A stretch of 64,000 nt of DNA, from NCBI GenBank assembly GCA_964411985.1, contig CAYPNF010000037.1, forward strand, positions 1 to 64,000, read 5' to 3'. Within the stretch, counting starts at the first letter, position 1, and each line of letters begins with the position of its first letter. Source of the DNA: CAYPNF01 sp964411985. GTDB lineage: Bacteria; Verrucomicrobiota; Verrucomicrobiia; Limisphaerales; J093. A program made the translations under genes and the position numbers. Shown here in pieces: positions 1-9,181 of this stretch. The notes beneath the pieces are model-generated. The model was given only the letters and a program-made list of their open reading frames with translations, made no database searches and was not told the origin of the DNA.

Positions 1-74
1 GGCCGCTTGTCTGGTTCACGCCCAACTCCACGTAAATCGACAATTCAAAGAAAGGAAAACGGATTACCCCGCGC

Positions 75-566
75 GTGGCCCCTGCGGCGACTCCGGGGAA
101 AGGAGCGGGCGTCATCCTCCTGGTGGCGGCCACTGCCATATTGGCCGCGGTCGGCTACTGGTTGAGCAGAACGCCGCGGGTAGATCCCCCATCTCTGGTT
201 TCCCAGACAAACGCACCCAGCCTAACCAACCAGCTTGAAGCTTCGTCCAAAGTGAACCCGGTCTTTGAGAAACTCAAGGGCCGATGGTGGAGGCCAGACG
301 GTGGTTACATCCTTGAGGTACGGAACGTGGAGGCTGGAGGAAAGTTGGATGCGGCCTATCTGAATCCTCAGCCAATCCATGTTTCCAAAGCGGAGGCATC
401 TCAGGTGGGCGCATCCGTCAAGGTGTTCGTTGAGCTGCGGGATGTGAACTATCCTGGGTCTACCTACAACCTCCTCTACCAACCGGGAAGCGATCAGCTG
501 CTTGGGATCTACTATCAAGCGGCGATCCAGCAGCAGTTTGAAGTATTTTTTGAGAGGCTAAAATGA
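75..566 (+). CDS. Small membrane-anchored or secreted hypothetical protein
   Basis: I do not recognise this 163-residue protein. An N-terminal hydrophobic stretch at about residues 12-30 (ILLVAATAILAAVGYWL) looks like an uncleaved signal anchor or a signal peptide. The remainder is a small soluble, beta-rich-looking domain with no motif I can name. The start is a GTG at 75; a purine-rich AAAGGAAAA lies at 51-59, rather far upstream, and an ATT codon at 63 in the same frame would be better spaced, so the start is uncertain. An in-frame TAA at 33-35 shows the frame does not continue from further upstream. Its TGA overlaps the ATG of the multihaem cytochrome by four bases (ATGA), so the two are probably co-translated and the protein may be a periplasmic partner of that cytochrome. 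That partnership is inferred from position only. Confidence 0.6.
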   Translation: MAPAATPGKGAGVILLVAATAILAAVGYWLSRTPRVDPPSLVSQTNAPSLTNQLEASSKVNPVFEKLKGRWWRPDGGYILEVRNVEAGGKLDAAYLNPQPIHVSKAEASQVGASVKVFVELRDVNYPGSTYNLLYQPGSDQLLGIYYQAAIQQQFEVFFERLK

Positions 567-2887
567 TCGTACGCTCTCGCCGGCAGCGAACTTCTCCCTG
601 CTCTCCACTTCAACTCCCAACCTCCAGCCTTCACCTGCTGGTCGGCCTTGCCTTCCTCGCTTTGCTCCTGCTTGTCCCCGCAGCCAGTAGGGCTGCGACC
701 AATCCGGCAACGCCTACCCCAGCCGTGCTACCCGGCTACGCTGGTTCGGCCAGTTGCCGGGAGTGTCACGAGAAGTTTTACACGCTCTGGTCCACTTCTT
801 TCCATGGGTTGGCCATGCAACCCTATACCTCGGAATTGGCGAAGAACAAGCTCACGCCCCAATCCACCAACATTGTGGCAGGGGCGTATCAATTCCGCGC
901 CGATGTCCAGACGGGTGTCGTGATCGAACGCAACGGCGAAGCGGAGAAACGATATCCAATCGTGCAGGCAATGGGTGGCAAGAACGTATTCTACTTTCTG
1001 ACCCCCCTGGAACGAGGCTGGCTGCAAGTGCTGCCAGTGGCCTACGATGTGCGCCGTCAGGAGTGGTTCGACACCACCGCTAGCGCAATGCGGCATTTTG
1101 GCGACCGCCGCGATGAGGCCCTTAATTGGAAAGAACGGCAGCTGACATTCAACACTTCCTGCTTCAGTTGCCACGTGAGCCAGCTTTCAAAGAACTACGA
1201 TCTGAAGTCGGACAGTTATCATACCACGTGGGCAGAGCCTGGCATCAATTGTGAAACCTGCCACGGTCCCTCCTCGGAACATGCGCGAATGTTCCGGGAT
1301 CGGCCGGCCGGCCAACCCACGCCGACGGACCTTAAGCTGATCGTCACCAGCAAACTCAGCATCGAGCAGCGTAATGCGACCTGCGCTCCGTGCCATGCCA
1401 AGATGTCCCCGGTGACCGTAAACTTCGCGCCAGGCGAACGTTATTTCGATCATTTTGATCTCACCGGCTTCGAAAACCCGGATTTCTATCCCGACGGGCG
1501 CGATCTTGGAGAAAACTACACCTACACTCAGTGGCGGGTGAGCCCGTGTGCCAAGTCCGGTAAGTTGGACTGCATCCATTGCCACACTTCGAGCGGCCGA
1601 TACCGCTTCACGGAGCCGGCCACCGCCAACAACGCCTGCCTCCCCTGTCACGAGGAGCGGGTGAAGAACGCTGCGGCTCACACGCATCACAAACCTGACT
1701 CAGCCGGAAACCAGTGCGTCGCCTGTCATATGCCCATGACTGAGTTTGCCCGTATGCGCCGAAGCGACCATTCGATGCGTGCTCCCACACCGGCCACCAC
1801 CATGGCCTACAAATCACCGAACGCCTGCAATCTCTGTCACGCAAAAGAGGATGCCGCATGGTCGGACAAATTTGTGCGGGAGTGGCGCCAACGGGACTAC
1901 CAGAAGCCGGTTCTCGAACGGGCCGCTCTGATTGCCGCGGCGCGGAAGGGAGATTGGACGAAACTGCCCGAGATTCTTTCTTACCTCTCGAGTCCCGATC
2001 GCGAGGAAGTTCAAACGGTTTCCCTGGTTCGGTTGCTCGCCAACTGCCCTGAGGATGCCAAATGGCCGGTGCTGCGGAAGTTGGTCAGTGATGCTTCGCC
2101 CTGGGTGCGGGCGAGCGCCGCCGAATCGCTTGGGGAACGGCTTGATCCAACCAATGCCTTCGCTCTCTTTCAAGCCGTTGGGGATGACTACCGACTCGTG
2201 CGAGTGCGCGCAGCCTCCGCTCTGGCCAGCGTTCGTGAGGAAAGTGTGCCAGAAGAGCATCGCAGCCGAGTGCGTGCCGCAGTAGCGGAGCTGGTGGAGT
2301 CCATGAAGTCACGTCCGGACGACATGGCGTCACATTACAACCTGGGGAACTTCCACATGACCCGCGGCCAGATGCTGGAGGCGGTGGAGGAGTTTTCCAC
2401 TGCCATGCGCCTCCAACCCGAAGCTCTTCCGCCCTACGTGAACGCCTCACTCGCCTACAACGCACTGGGCCAGAACGATAAGGCCGAAGCCAGTCTCCGA
2501 CAGGCGCTTCGGCTAGAACCTACCAACGCGGTTGCCCAGCTGAACCTTGGCATGTTGATGGCCGAATTAGGCAAATTGTCCGAAGCGGAAACGGCCTTCC
2601 GCGCAGCCCTTAAGGCGAATCCGGTCTCGGCCCAGGCAGCTTACAACCTGGGTGTCTTGTTGGCCAAAGACCATCCGCAGGAGGCCTTGGATTGGTGTCG
2701 GCGCGCTGCAGCTTTGGCAAAAGATAACCCGCAGTACGGGTACACCTACGCCTTTTACCTCCACCAGTCTGGCCGATGGGATGAAGCACTCCAAGTGATC
2801 CGCTCCGTGCGGACTCAGCACCCGGAACACGAGGACAGTGCCATGTTGGAGAAAGCTCTGCTGCAGAAGTCGGCTGGAAGGAAGTGA
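563..2887 (+). CDS. Eight-haem cytochrome c with HEAT and TPR repeats
   Basis: Secreted c-type multihaem protein of 774 residues. After a signal peptide (hydrophobic core about residues 24-42, LLVGLAFLALLLLVPA) there are eight CXXCH haem-binding motifs: CRECH, CFSCH, CETCH, CAPCH, CIHCH, CLPCH, CVACH and CNLCH, within about residues 65-425. Extra His and Met residues nearby could be distal ligands. A HEAT-like helical repeat region follows (about 440-580), then three or more TPR units (about 590-760, with the pattern YNLGNFHMTRG, NLGMLMAELGK, YNLGVLLA). This arrangement matches the 'tetratricopeptide multihaem cytochrome' proteins seen in Verrucomicrobiota, Planctomycetota and Acidobacteriota. 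It is probably periplasmic; its redox partner is unknown. The start ATG overlaps the preceding stop (ATGA), supporting this start. Certain as a multihaem cytochrome, not as an enzyme. Confidence 0.88.
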   Translation: MIVRSRRQRTSPCSPLQLPTSSLHLLVGLAFLALLLLVPAASRAATNPATPTPAVLPGYAGSASCRECHEKFYTLWSTSFHGLAMQPYTSELAKNKLTPQSTNIVAGAYQFRADVQTGVVIERNGEAEKRYPIVQAMGGKNVFYFLTPLERGWLQVLPVAYDVRRQEWFDTTASAMRHFGDRRDEALNWKERQLTFNTSCFSCHVSQLSKNYDLKSDSYHTTWAEPGINCETCHGPSSEHARMFRDRPAGQPTPTDLKLIVTSKLSIEQRNATCAPCHAKMSPVTVNFAPGERYFDHFDLTGFENPDFYPDGRDLGENYTYTQWRVSPCAKSGKLDCIHCHTSSGRYRFTEPATANNACLPCHEERVKNAAAHTHHKPDSAGNQCVACHMPMTEFARMRRSDHSMRAPTPATTMAYKSPNACNLCHAKEDAAWSDKFVREWRQRDYQKPVLERAALIAAARKGDWTKLPEILSYLSSPDREEVQTVSLVRLLANCPEDAKWPVLRKLVSDASPWVRASAAESLGERLDPTNAFALFQAVGDDYRLVRVRAASALASVREESVPEEHRSRVRAAVAELVESMKSRPDDMASHYNLGNFHMTRGQMLEAVEEFSTAMRLQPEALPPYVNASLAYNALGQNDKAEASLRQALRLEPTNAVAQLNLGMLMAELGKLSEAETAFRAALKANPVSAQAAYNLGVLLAKDHPQEALDWCRRAAALAKDNPQYGYTYAFYLHQSGRWDEALQVIRSVRTQHPEHEDSAMLEKALLQKSAGRK

Positions 2888-2890
2888 ACC

Positions 2891-3466
2891 TCATAGGGTT
2901 CGCGCAGTGACCGGTTGGATTCTCTCCGGTTCCCATTCACTCCTCAGGACTGCAAAAATCACGTCGTCCATCCAAGCCCCCTTGATCCAGAGGCTTTCTT
3001 TCAAATGAGCTTCCTGCCTCATCCCAACCCTTCCGAGGAGTCGGATGCAGGGATGGTTCCGAGGATCCACCGAGCAGTAGACCCGGTGTGTTTCCGTCCT
3101 CGTGAACAGAAACGTGAGTAAGGTTTTGAAGGTTTCCGAGGCCAGTCCTTGGCGCTGGAATCCAGGGGCTACAGTGATCCCGATCTCGACCTGGCGCCGA
3201 TCGTCTGCCCGTGCGTGCAGACCGCAATCGCCAACCAGTTCGCCACCCTCACGCAATGTCATGCCGATCTGAAACCACTCGCCGGGGCTGAGCGGGGCCA
3301 TCGTGTACAGCCGCTCAATGAACGTTCTTACTTCCTGGGGGGATGCAGGCTCCCAGCTCTGGAAACGCGAGACCTCTGGGTCAGTACGGTACGCGTAGAC
3401 TCGCTCGGCATCGGACAACTCCAGAGGCCTTAGAACCAATCGCCGCGTGGCAAGGGAAGGGAACAT
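2891..3466 (-). CDS. GNAT-family N-acetyltransferase (RimJ/RimL type)
   Basis: A typical RimJ/RimL-like acetyltransferase of about 191 residues. It opens with the strand TRRLVLRPLELSDAERVY, followed by the WFQIGMT...GELVGDCGLH beta strands and the acetyl-CoA-binding region (GFQRQGLASETFKTLL, the Q/RxxGxG/A loop), then the C-terminal NHPCIRLLGRVGMRQEA element. Such enzymes transfer acetyl groups to N-terminal or small-molecule amines; the substrate cannot be read here. The frame is open upstream to 3583, but the family consensus begins at MFPSLATRR, so I chose the ATG at 3466. There is no clear Shine-Dalgarno before it. It lies convergent to the cytochrome, with three bases between stop codons, and has no obvious functional link to it. 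Confidence 0.82.
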   Translation of the reverse strand: MFPSLATRRLVLRPLELSDAERVYAYRTDPEVSRFQSWEPASPQEVRTFIERLYTMAPLSPGEWFQIGMTLREGGELVGDCGLHARADDRRQVEIGITVAPGFQRQGLASETFKTLLTFLFTRTETHRVYCSVDPRNHPCIRLLGRVGMRQEAHLKESLWIKGAWMDDVIFAVLRSEWEPERIQPVTARTL

Positions 3467-3805
3467 GGCTTTTGTCAACGGGCCAGACGCACCCAGGAGC
3501 GCGGTTCTGACGGTGAAGGCCCGCAATGGGTACCGGCAGAGTGCTCTCGGGCAGCCAGGAGTCTCCGCCAGGATCTGGTGCAAGCGCCCACAGGAATCAT
3601 GCGCAAGGCAAAGACGTGCAGAATGCGAGTCTCATTGCAGCTGGATACCTTAGGTGGTTGCCCACTCCAAGGCAATTCCGATCTCGCTGGGAGAAGGGTC
3701 CGCTCCATAGGGTCCGGCATGCAAAAGGACGGCAGGACACGATGACAGGCAGGAAGATTCATCTGGCTGCCTTGGCGTATTCCTGATACTCCATAAGGAA
3801 AGCTT
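3467..3805. other. Gene-free stretch upstream of the broken symporter
   Basis: About 340 bases between divergent genes. I see no convincing ORF, RNA or repeat. The only useful signal is AAGGAAAG at 3795-3802, which sits a few bases before a TTG codon at 3806 and supports that codon as the start of the downstream symporter. Promoters for both flanking genes should lie here, but I cannot place -35/-10 boxes with confidence. Confidence 0.4.
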
Positions 3806-5188
3806 TTGAAAGAGTACGACCAAACCAACAGGGCCACGTCAGGTTTGTCTTGGCGGGAGAAGATCAGCTACGGCGTCGCCGACATGGGGTTCAATTTCTA
3901 TTGGACCAACATCGCCACGTTCCTGATGATTTTTTACACGGATGTCTTCGGGATTTCCGCAGTGGCCGCCGGTTCGATGCTCTTCATCATTAAGTTGGTC
4001 AACGCCTTCACCGATCCAGTGATCGGGGCCCTGGCGGATCGAACCAAGACCCGTTTTGGAAAATTCCGTCCCTACCTAATCTGGGTAGCCCTGCCTCTTG
4101 CGGCGGCGGGAGTGCTCACGTACACGACTCCCGATTTGGATGAGAAAGAAAAGTTGATCTACGCGTACGGCACCTAACTGTTCATGATGGTCTGCTACAC
4201 GGGCATCAACATCCCCTACAACGCACTTTCCGGGGTCATGTCGAGTGATCCGCAAGAACGCACGACCATCAACAGCCTGCGGTTCATTTTCGCCTTTGGC
4301 GGTAGCACGCTGGTAACGGCAGCAACCCCCTCGTTGGTGAAATGGCTGGGGAACGGGAATGAGCGGCATGGTTGGCCACTGACCATGGCTTTTTGGGGAG
4401 TGGCCGCTTCCCTCCTTTTCGCCCTAACCTTCTTCAACACTCGCGAGCGCGTTGTTCCAGCGGCGGGCCAGGAGAGCAACGTGCAACAGGATGTGAAGGA
4501 CCTGACCAAGAACGCCCCTTGGATGGTACTCTTTTTCTTGGCGTTGATCATCATGTTGACGATCACCTTGCGCACCGCCACCGCCGCCTACTACTTCAAG
4601 TATTATGTGAAACGCCCTGAACTCTTGGCCGCGTTTATGCCCGCCTACATGGCGGCTGCCGCTGTGGGCGCGGCCATCACTCCGATCTTGACCCGTTTCG
4701 TCGAGAAACGGGTCTTGCTCATGTTCCTGATGGCTACAACGGGTGTTCTTTCCGTTGCGTTCTTCTTCATCCCCAGCGACCGGATCGCATGGATGTTTGG
4801 GCTCCAGATTGCCATTGGTCTGGTGCTGGGCCCCAAATCGCCGCTCGCCTTCGCGATGTATGCGGACACGGCCGATTATAACGAGTGGCGTACGGGCCGA
4901 AGAGCAACGGCGATGACCTTCGCCGCCGCGACTTTCTCCCAAAAACTGGGAACAGCTCTGGCAGCGGTGATGATGGGCTGGGTTTTCAAGGCTCTCGGAT
5001 ACGTGGCCAATGCCACCCAAACGCCAGAATCGCAGACTGGAATTGTGTTGCTGATCTCCATCATTCCGGCTGTCTTTGCCTTTATGGCAGTGGCCGTGCT
5101 GTTCTTCTACAAACTGGACAACCGCACCCTTCTCCAGATCCAGGGCGAGCTAGCGGCTCGCAAAGCACAAGCACCATCGCCTGGCTGA
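3806..5188 (+). pseudogene. GPH-family sugar:cation symporter interrupted by an in-frame stop
   Basis: A glycoside-pentoside-hexuronide (MelB-like) cation symporter. The N-terminal part (3806-4177, TTG start with AAGGA six bases upstream) contains the family signatures YGVADMGFNFYWTN, a VNAFTDPVIGALADRTKTR loop and FGKFRPYLIW. The rest (4187-5188) continues in the same frame with YTGINIPYNALSGVMS, several membrane helices and the DYNEWRTGRR motif. The reading frame is interrupted only by the TAA at 4175-4177, at a position where homologues as I recall them carry Tyr (YAYxTY). Without that stop the protein would be 460 residues, normal for the family. Products split here are unlikely to work as a transporter, although re-initiation at ATG 4184/4187 is possible. 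It precedes a glycoside phosphorylase by 22 bases, so it probably once imported the phosphorylase substrate. Sequencing error is an alternative explanation. Confidence 0.82.
4175..4177 (+). other. In-frame TAA nonsense codon inside the GPH symporter
   Basis: The codons read TAC-GGC-ACC-TAA-CTG-TTC-ATG-ATG-GTC, and the protein similarity to GPH symporters is continuous on both sides in the same frame. A single base change from TAC or TAT would create it. No frameshift or missing residues are apparent around it. Confidence 0.85.
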
Positions 5189-5210
5189 GGGCTTTCTGAG
5201 GGAGACGAAT

Positions 5211-7568
5211 ATGGTTCAACCCACCCACAATGGCGAGCGGTGTGAGCTGGATAACCCGTTGGATCTTCCCCGGGCCGCAGGTTTTCTGTGGAACCGGAGG
5301 ATGATGATTCAGATCACCTGCCGAGGTTACGCAGTGGCGCAGTTCATGCAGCCGGAGCCTGCCAAATACGCTTACGCGCCCAACCTCGAAGCCAAGACGT
5401 TTATGCAGCCGGAGCAGCCTTACTACGCTCACCACCCCGGCCGGTTTTTCTATGTGAAAGATGAAGAGTCCGGCGCGCTGTTCTCCGCGCCCTATGAGCC
5501 GGTGCGAGCCCGGCCCGATCGCTTTCGCTTCTCGGTAGGGAAAAGTGATATTCGTTGGAGCATCGAAAAGGACGGTCTGGAATTGCTTCTGACGCTTTGC
5601 TTGTCGGCTGAGGATGCGGTGGAGCTTTGGAATGTGAAGCTTCGCAACTTGTCTGGCAGGCAGCGTTCGCTTAGCTTGTACCCCTACTTCCCGGTGGGCT
5701 ACATGAGTTGGATGAACCAATCAGCACAGTACCGCCAGGATTTGGGGGGTATCGTTGCCAGTTGTGTGACGCCGTACCAAAAGGTGGCCGATTACTTCAA
5801 GAACCGGTACTTTAAGGACAAGACCTTCTTCCTGGCTGAGCGGGCCCCAGTGGCGTGGGAGGCCAGGCAGCAGGCGTTTGAAGGGGAAGGGGGACTACAC
5901 AAACCGACAGGAGTGCAGCAGGAACAACTGGACGGTGGAGAGGCCCTTTACGAAACACCCGCTGCCGTGCTGCAGTACCGTATCCAGTTGGATGCCGACG
6001 AAAGCCAGGATTACCGATTCGTTTATGGGCCTGCGTTGGATGACGAGGAGATTCAGAGGCTTCGGAAAAGGTACCTAAGCAAGCAGGGATTCTCCTGTGC
6101 CGCGGCCGACTACGCCGACTATGTCGCGCAAGGCAAAGGCTGTTTACGGATCGAGACGCCTGATGCCGAGTTGGACCAGTTCGTGAACCACTGGTTGGCC
6201 CGCCAGGTATTCTATCACGGAGACGTCAATCGACTCACGACCGACCCGCAGACGCGTAATTATCTCCAGGACAACATGGGCATGAGTTACATCAAGCCCC
6301 AGGTCACTCGCGCCGCATTCCTCCATGCCTTAAGTCAGCAGGAGTCCAGCGGGGCCATGCCCGATGGCATCCTTCTGATCGAAGGAGCCGAGTTGAAGTA
6401 TATCAACCAGGTTCCGCATACCGACCATTGCGTTTGGCTGCCGGTCTGTCTCCAAGCTTACCTGGACGAAACCGACGACTACGCGATCTTGCGGGAGCAG
6501 GTGGCCGATCGCGAGGGGAATCGCCGCAGCGTGTTTGAGCGGATCAGCGACGCCATGCGGTGGTTGTTGCAGGCGCGTGATGAACGCGGGCTCAGCTACA
6601 TTGCGCAAGGGGACTGGTGCGATCCCATGAATATGGTGGGGTATAAGGGGAAGGGTGTCTCCGGATGGCTTTCGTTAGCCACGGCTTACGCCTTAAATCT
6701 CTGGGCCAGCGTTTGTGCGGAGGAAGGTGCGGCCGCCTTGGCCAAGGAGTTTAGGGCTGGGGCAGTTTTGGTGAATCGGGCCGTCAACCAGTATCTCTGG
6801 GACGGACGGTGGTTTGGCCGCGGAATTACCGACGACGGCACCGTGTTTGGCGTCAGCCATGACCAGGAAGGGCGAATCTTCCTAAACCCCCAGGGCTGGT
6901 CGATGCTTGCTGGAGCCGCCACCGAAGAACAACGACAACGCATCATCGAGTCGGTTGCGGAGCACTTGGAGACCCCCTATGGGGTGATGACCCTGGCCCC
7001 GGCTTTTACCGCCATGCGCGAGGACGTCGGGCGGGTCACCCAGAAATTTCCTGGCTCTGCCGAGAACGGATCCGTCTACAACCACGACGCGGTCTTCTAC
7101 ATCTTTAGTCTTTATTCAGTGGGAAAAGTGGATCGCGCTTTTCGTTTGATGCGCCAACTGATCCCTGGGCCGGATCCCGATGACTACAAGCAGAGAGGTC
7201 AGTTGCCCGTCTTCATTCCCAACTACTACCGCGGTGCCTACCGCCAGTTTCCTCGCACGGCTGGGCGATCGAGCCTGCTCTTCAACACCGGCACCGTATC
7301 CTGGCTCTACCGATGCCTGATAGAAGGTTTGTTTGGCGTCAAAGGGAGTCGACGCGGTTTATTAGTGCACCCTCAGCTCCCCCGTCATTGGAAGCAGGCC
7401 AGAGTCATCCGCACGTTTCGCGGCGCCACCTTCGAGATTGAAATCAGACGCGAGACAGGCGCCTCCAAGACCGTGGTAAGTGTGGATGGCCAGGCTTTAC
7501 CCGACAAGTGCATCACAAACTTCGAACCTGGGAAAACCTACCAGGTCGGGGTGACGGTTCCCGGGTAA
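5211..7568 (+). CDS. GH94/GH36-like glycoside phosphorylase or hydrolase
   Basis: A 785-residue cytosolic protein (no signal peptide) with the layout of GH94 phosphorylases: an N-terminal beta-sandwich (residues about 1-290), a linker, an (alpha/alpha)6 barrel (about 310-720) and a short C-terminal beta sheet. Supporting motifs are NYLQDNMGMSY, HTDHCVWLPVCLQAYLDET, the catalytic-acid region QGDWCDPMNMVG and the C-terminal NTGTVSWLYRCLIEGLFGVK. In GH94 the general acid is the second Asp of D-W-N-D; here the motif is D468-W-C-D471, so the Asp is kept but the Asn is Cys. These enzymes cleave beta-linked disaccharides or oligosaccharides with phosphate, giving a sugar 1-phosphate. Substrate is not predictable from the motifs. 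It follows the broken symporter by 22 bases. Family assignment is good; phosphorylase rather than hydrolase activity is inferred. Confidence 0.78.
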   Translation: MVQPTHNGERCELDNPLDLPRAAGFLWNRRMMIQITCRGYAVAQFMQPEPAKYAYAPNLEAKTFMQPEQPYYAHHPGRFFYVKDEESGALFSAPYEPVRARPDRFRFSVGKSDIRWSIEKDGLELLLTLCLSAEDAVELWNVKLRNLSGRQRSLSLYPYFPVGYMSWMNQSAQYRQDLGGIVASCVTPYQKVADYFKNRYFKDKTFFLAERAPVAWEARQQAFEGEGGLHKPTGVQQEQLDGGEALYETPAAVLQYRIQLDADESQDYRFVYGPALDDEEIQRLRKRYLSKQGFSCAAADYADYVAQGKGCLRIETPDAELDQFVNHWLARQVFYHGDVNRLTTDPQTRNYLQDNMGMSYIKPQVTRAAFLHALSQQESSGAMPDGILLIEGAELKYINQVPHTDHCVWLPVCLQAYLDETDDYAILREQVADREGNRRSVFERISDAMRWLLQARDERGLSYIAQGDWCDPMNMVGYKGKGVSGWLSLATAYALNLWASVCAEEGAAALAKEFRAGAVLVNRAVNQYLWDGRWFGRGITDDGTVFGVSHDQEGRIFLNPQGWSMLAGAATEEQRQRIIESVAEHLETPYGVMTLAPAFTAMREDVGRVTQKFPGSAENGSVYNHDAVFYIFSLYSVGKVDRAFRLMRQLIPGPDPDDYKQRGQLPVFIPNYYRGAYRQFPRTAGRSSLLFNTGTVSWLYRCLIEGLFGVKGSRRGLLVHPQLPRHWKQARVIRTFRGATFEIEIRRETGASKTVVSVDGQALPDKCITNFEPGKTYQVGVTVPG

Positions 7569-7637
7569 GGGATGGGTCGACGCAACTGGGAGAGGGTTGC
7601 GTAAACCTCGTTCAACGGTCATGGATGGGGAGTGTCG

Positions 7638-9167
7638 CTAGGGCCGCAACTCAGCGGTCGCGGAAGCACCGGCTCGCAGCTCGACGGTAACATAACAAGC
7701 GCGGACGCCGTGGATCTCGGTGCGCTTGGCTGTTTGCACCTTGCCATTCACAAGAATCGTCGAGTGGTCTCCGTAGAAACAAGCTTTCCACTTCAACCTT
7801 CCTTTTCCAGAGACGTGTGCCACCGTCGATCTTGTGTTCCCCTCATGCGAGACATCGACCCGATGATCACCCAAGGGGATGTTACGGACCCACCCCCGGT
7901 CTCCCGCTTTGGGAAGCCGCGGCACGGTGAGAAAGGTATTCTCCGGTGCGTTAGGCTCAAAGCCCAGGAGCCCCTCTACCACGTGACTGATTAGGGTATA
8001 CGAGATTTCGGGATACTCCCGGTCGGGCTGATCGATGATGTACTCCAGCCATTTCCAAGCAGTTTCAGCCCGATTGTAGGGCCAGAAGGTGCCCGGCAGG
8101 TAGGAAATGGCCTCCAGATTCGACGGTCTGTCGTTGGGGGACTCCACAGACTTGGCGATGAAGTCAAGGTAGGCATCGGTTTTGGGCGAGGGCAGGGTGA
8201 TGAACTTCATCGGCATGAACCAACTGTTCTCCCGTCCAAAATCCGTTAGAACCTGGCCGCGCACATCATACCCTCGCACGTAGGGTTCGGCGTCCCGACT
8301 CACTCCCCACCCGGTGTTGAAGAACGTGCGCAACTGTTCAGCCCTCTTCTCGAAGGCGGCCGCTTTGCGGCGATCCCCTCGTGCAGCCATTAATCGCGAA
8401 TAGGCTCGTAGCGCCTGGTACTGGCAGGCGATGCCGTCTCCAGCCTCGATTAACGGCGACCGGATTTCATTGTAGGTGGCGCTGCCGCGAAAGATATCTC
8501 CTGAACCATCGCCTTCGGCCACCCCGTTCGGAATTCGGGTATCGTGAAATTGGATGAACTCCGTCACGGCTTTGCTGCAAAAGTTCTGCAAAACCGGGTC
8601 GGTTACGTACGCCCGGTTTCCCGTCCACAAGTATTGGCGGTGGCACTGTTCCACCAACTCGAAGACGGCCGGTACCTCGCGTACGAAAGAGTCGTCACCA
8701 TCGTAATCCAGCTTGAACGGGCTGCCATCGAAGTTCAAGGCCCACAGGGGATACCATTTCCGGCCTACGGTGGCAGAGCCGGCGAAGGCTCTCAGCATGC
8801 TCAGGTTCTCCTCCTGCAACCCCAGGAGATGGGCGCCATCTGCCTGGTGACAGAAGTCGCGAGAATAGAAGGCGGTGCGCCAGGTGTAGCCGGCCCAGTA
8901 ACTGGGAATGTAGCTCACGTTCCCAATTCCCTGACGCTGTCTTTCATGCCCGTCCACAACCCCGCTCTTGCCGGTCTGCACGTAGAAGAGGGCTTTGCTC
9001 ACGGCCCACTGGAAAGCCTGTTCCAGCTTTTGGTTGGAGGTCTCGATCGACAACCGAGAGGACGCAGCTGTGGACGCGGGCGGGCTGACCAACGCGGATG
9101 CTAGGACGCAAGCAGGCAGGAGAAATCTTTGCACTGTTAGTGATCCTCTGGATTTGTGCTCTTTCAT
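7638..9167 (-). CDS. Secreted six-hairpin glycosidase-like protein
   Basis: A 509-residue exported protein with a signal peptide (basic start, then FLLPACVLASALVSPPASTAA). The mature part has the alternating aromatic/helical pattern of an (alpha/alpha)6 barrel, with motifs such as GYTWRTAFYSRDFCHQADGA, LDYDGDDSFVREVPAVFELV, EISYTLISHVVEGLLGFEPN and LPGTFWPYNRAE, followed by a C-terminal beta-sandwich-like tail of about 100 residues. It resembles six-hairpin glycosidases (GH63, GH78 or GH95-like folds), but I cannot assign a family or the catalytic carboxylates with certainty. It is the last gene of a minus-strand unit, 14 bases after the metallo-hydrolase, which in turn follows a Gfo/Idh/MocA gene. 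It may supply sugars for the neighbouring phosphorylase; this is inference. Confidence 0.65.
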   Translation of the reverse strand: MKEHKSRGSLTVQRFLLPACVLASALVSPPASTAASSRLSIETSNQKLEQAFQWAVSKALFYVQTGKSGVVDGHERQRQGIGNVSYIPSYWAGYTWRTAFYSRDFCHQADGAHLLGLQEENLSMLRAFAGSATVGRKWYPLWALNFDGSPFKLDYDGDDSFVREVPAVFELVEQCHRQYLWTGNRAYVTDPVLQNFCSKAVTEFIQFHDTRIPNGVAEGDGSGDIFRGSATYNEIRSPLIEAGDGIACQYQALRAYSRLMAARGDRRKAAAFEKRAEQLRTFFNTGWGVSRDAEPYVRGYDVRGQVLTDFGRENSWFMPMKFITLPSPKTDAYLDFIAKSVESPNDRPSNLEAISYLPGTFWPYNRAETAWKWLEYIIDQPDREYPEISYTLISHVVEGLLGFEPNAPENTFLTVPRLPKAGDRGWVRNIPLGDHRVDVSHEGNTRSTVAHVSGKGRLKWKACFYGDHSTILVNGKVQTAKRTEIHGVRACYVTVELRAGASATAELRP

Positions 9168-9181
9168 GGTCGAACGTGGAC

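Noticed and set aside
7581..7601. Hairpin CGCAAC...GTTGCG between the phosphorylase and the convergent six-hairpin gene
   Set aside because: Short stem with no T-run; could act as a weak terminator but is not distinguishable from chance.
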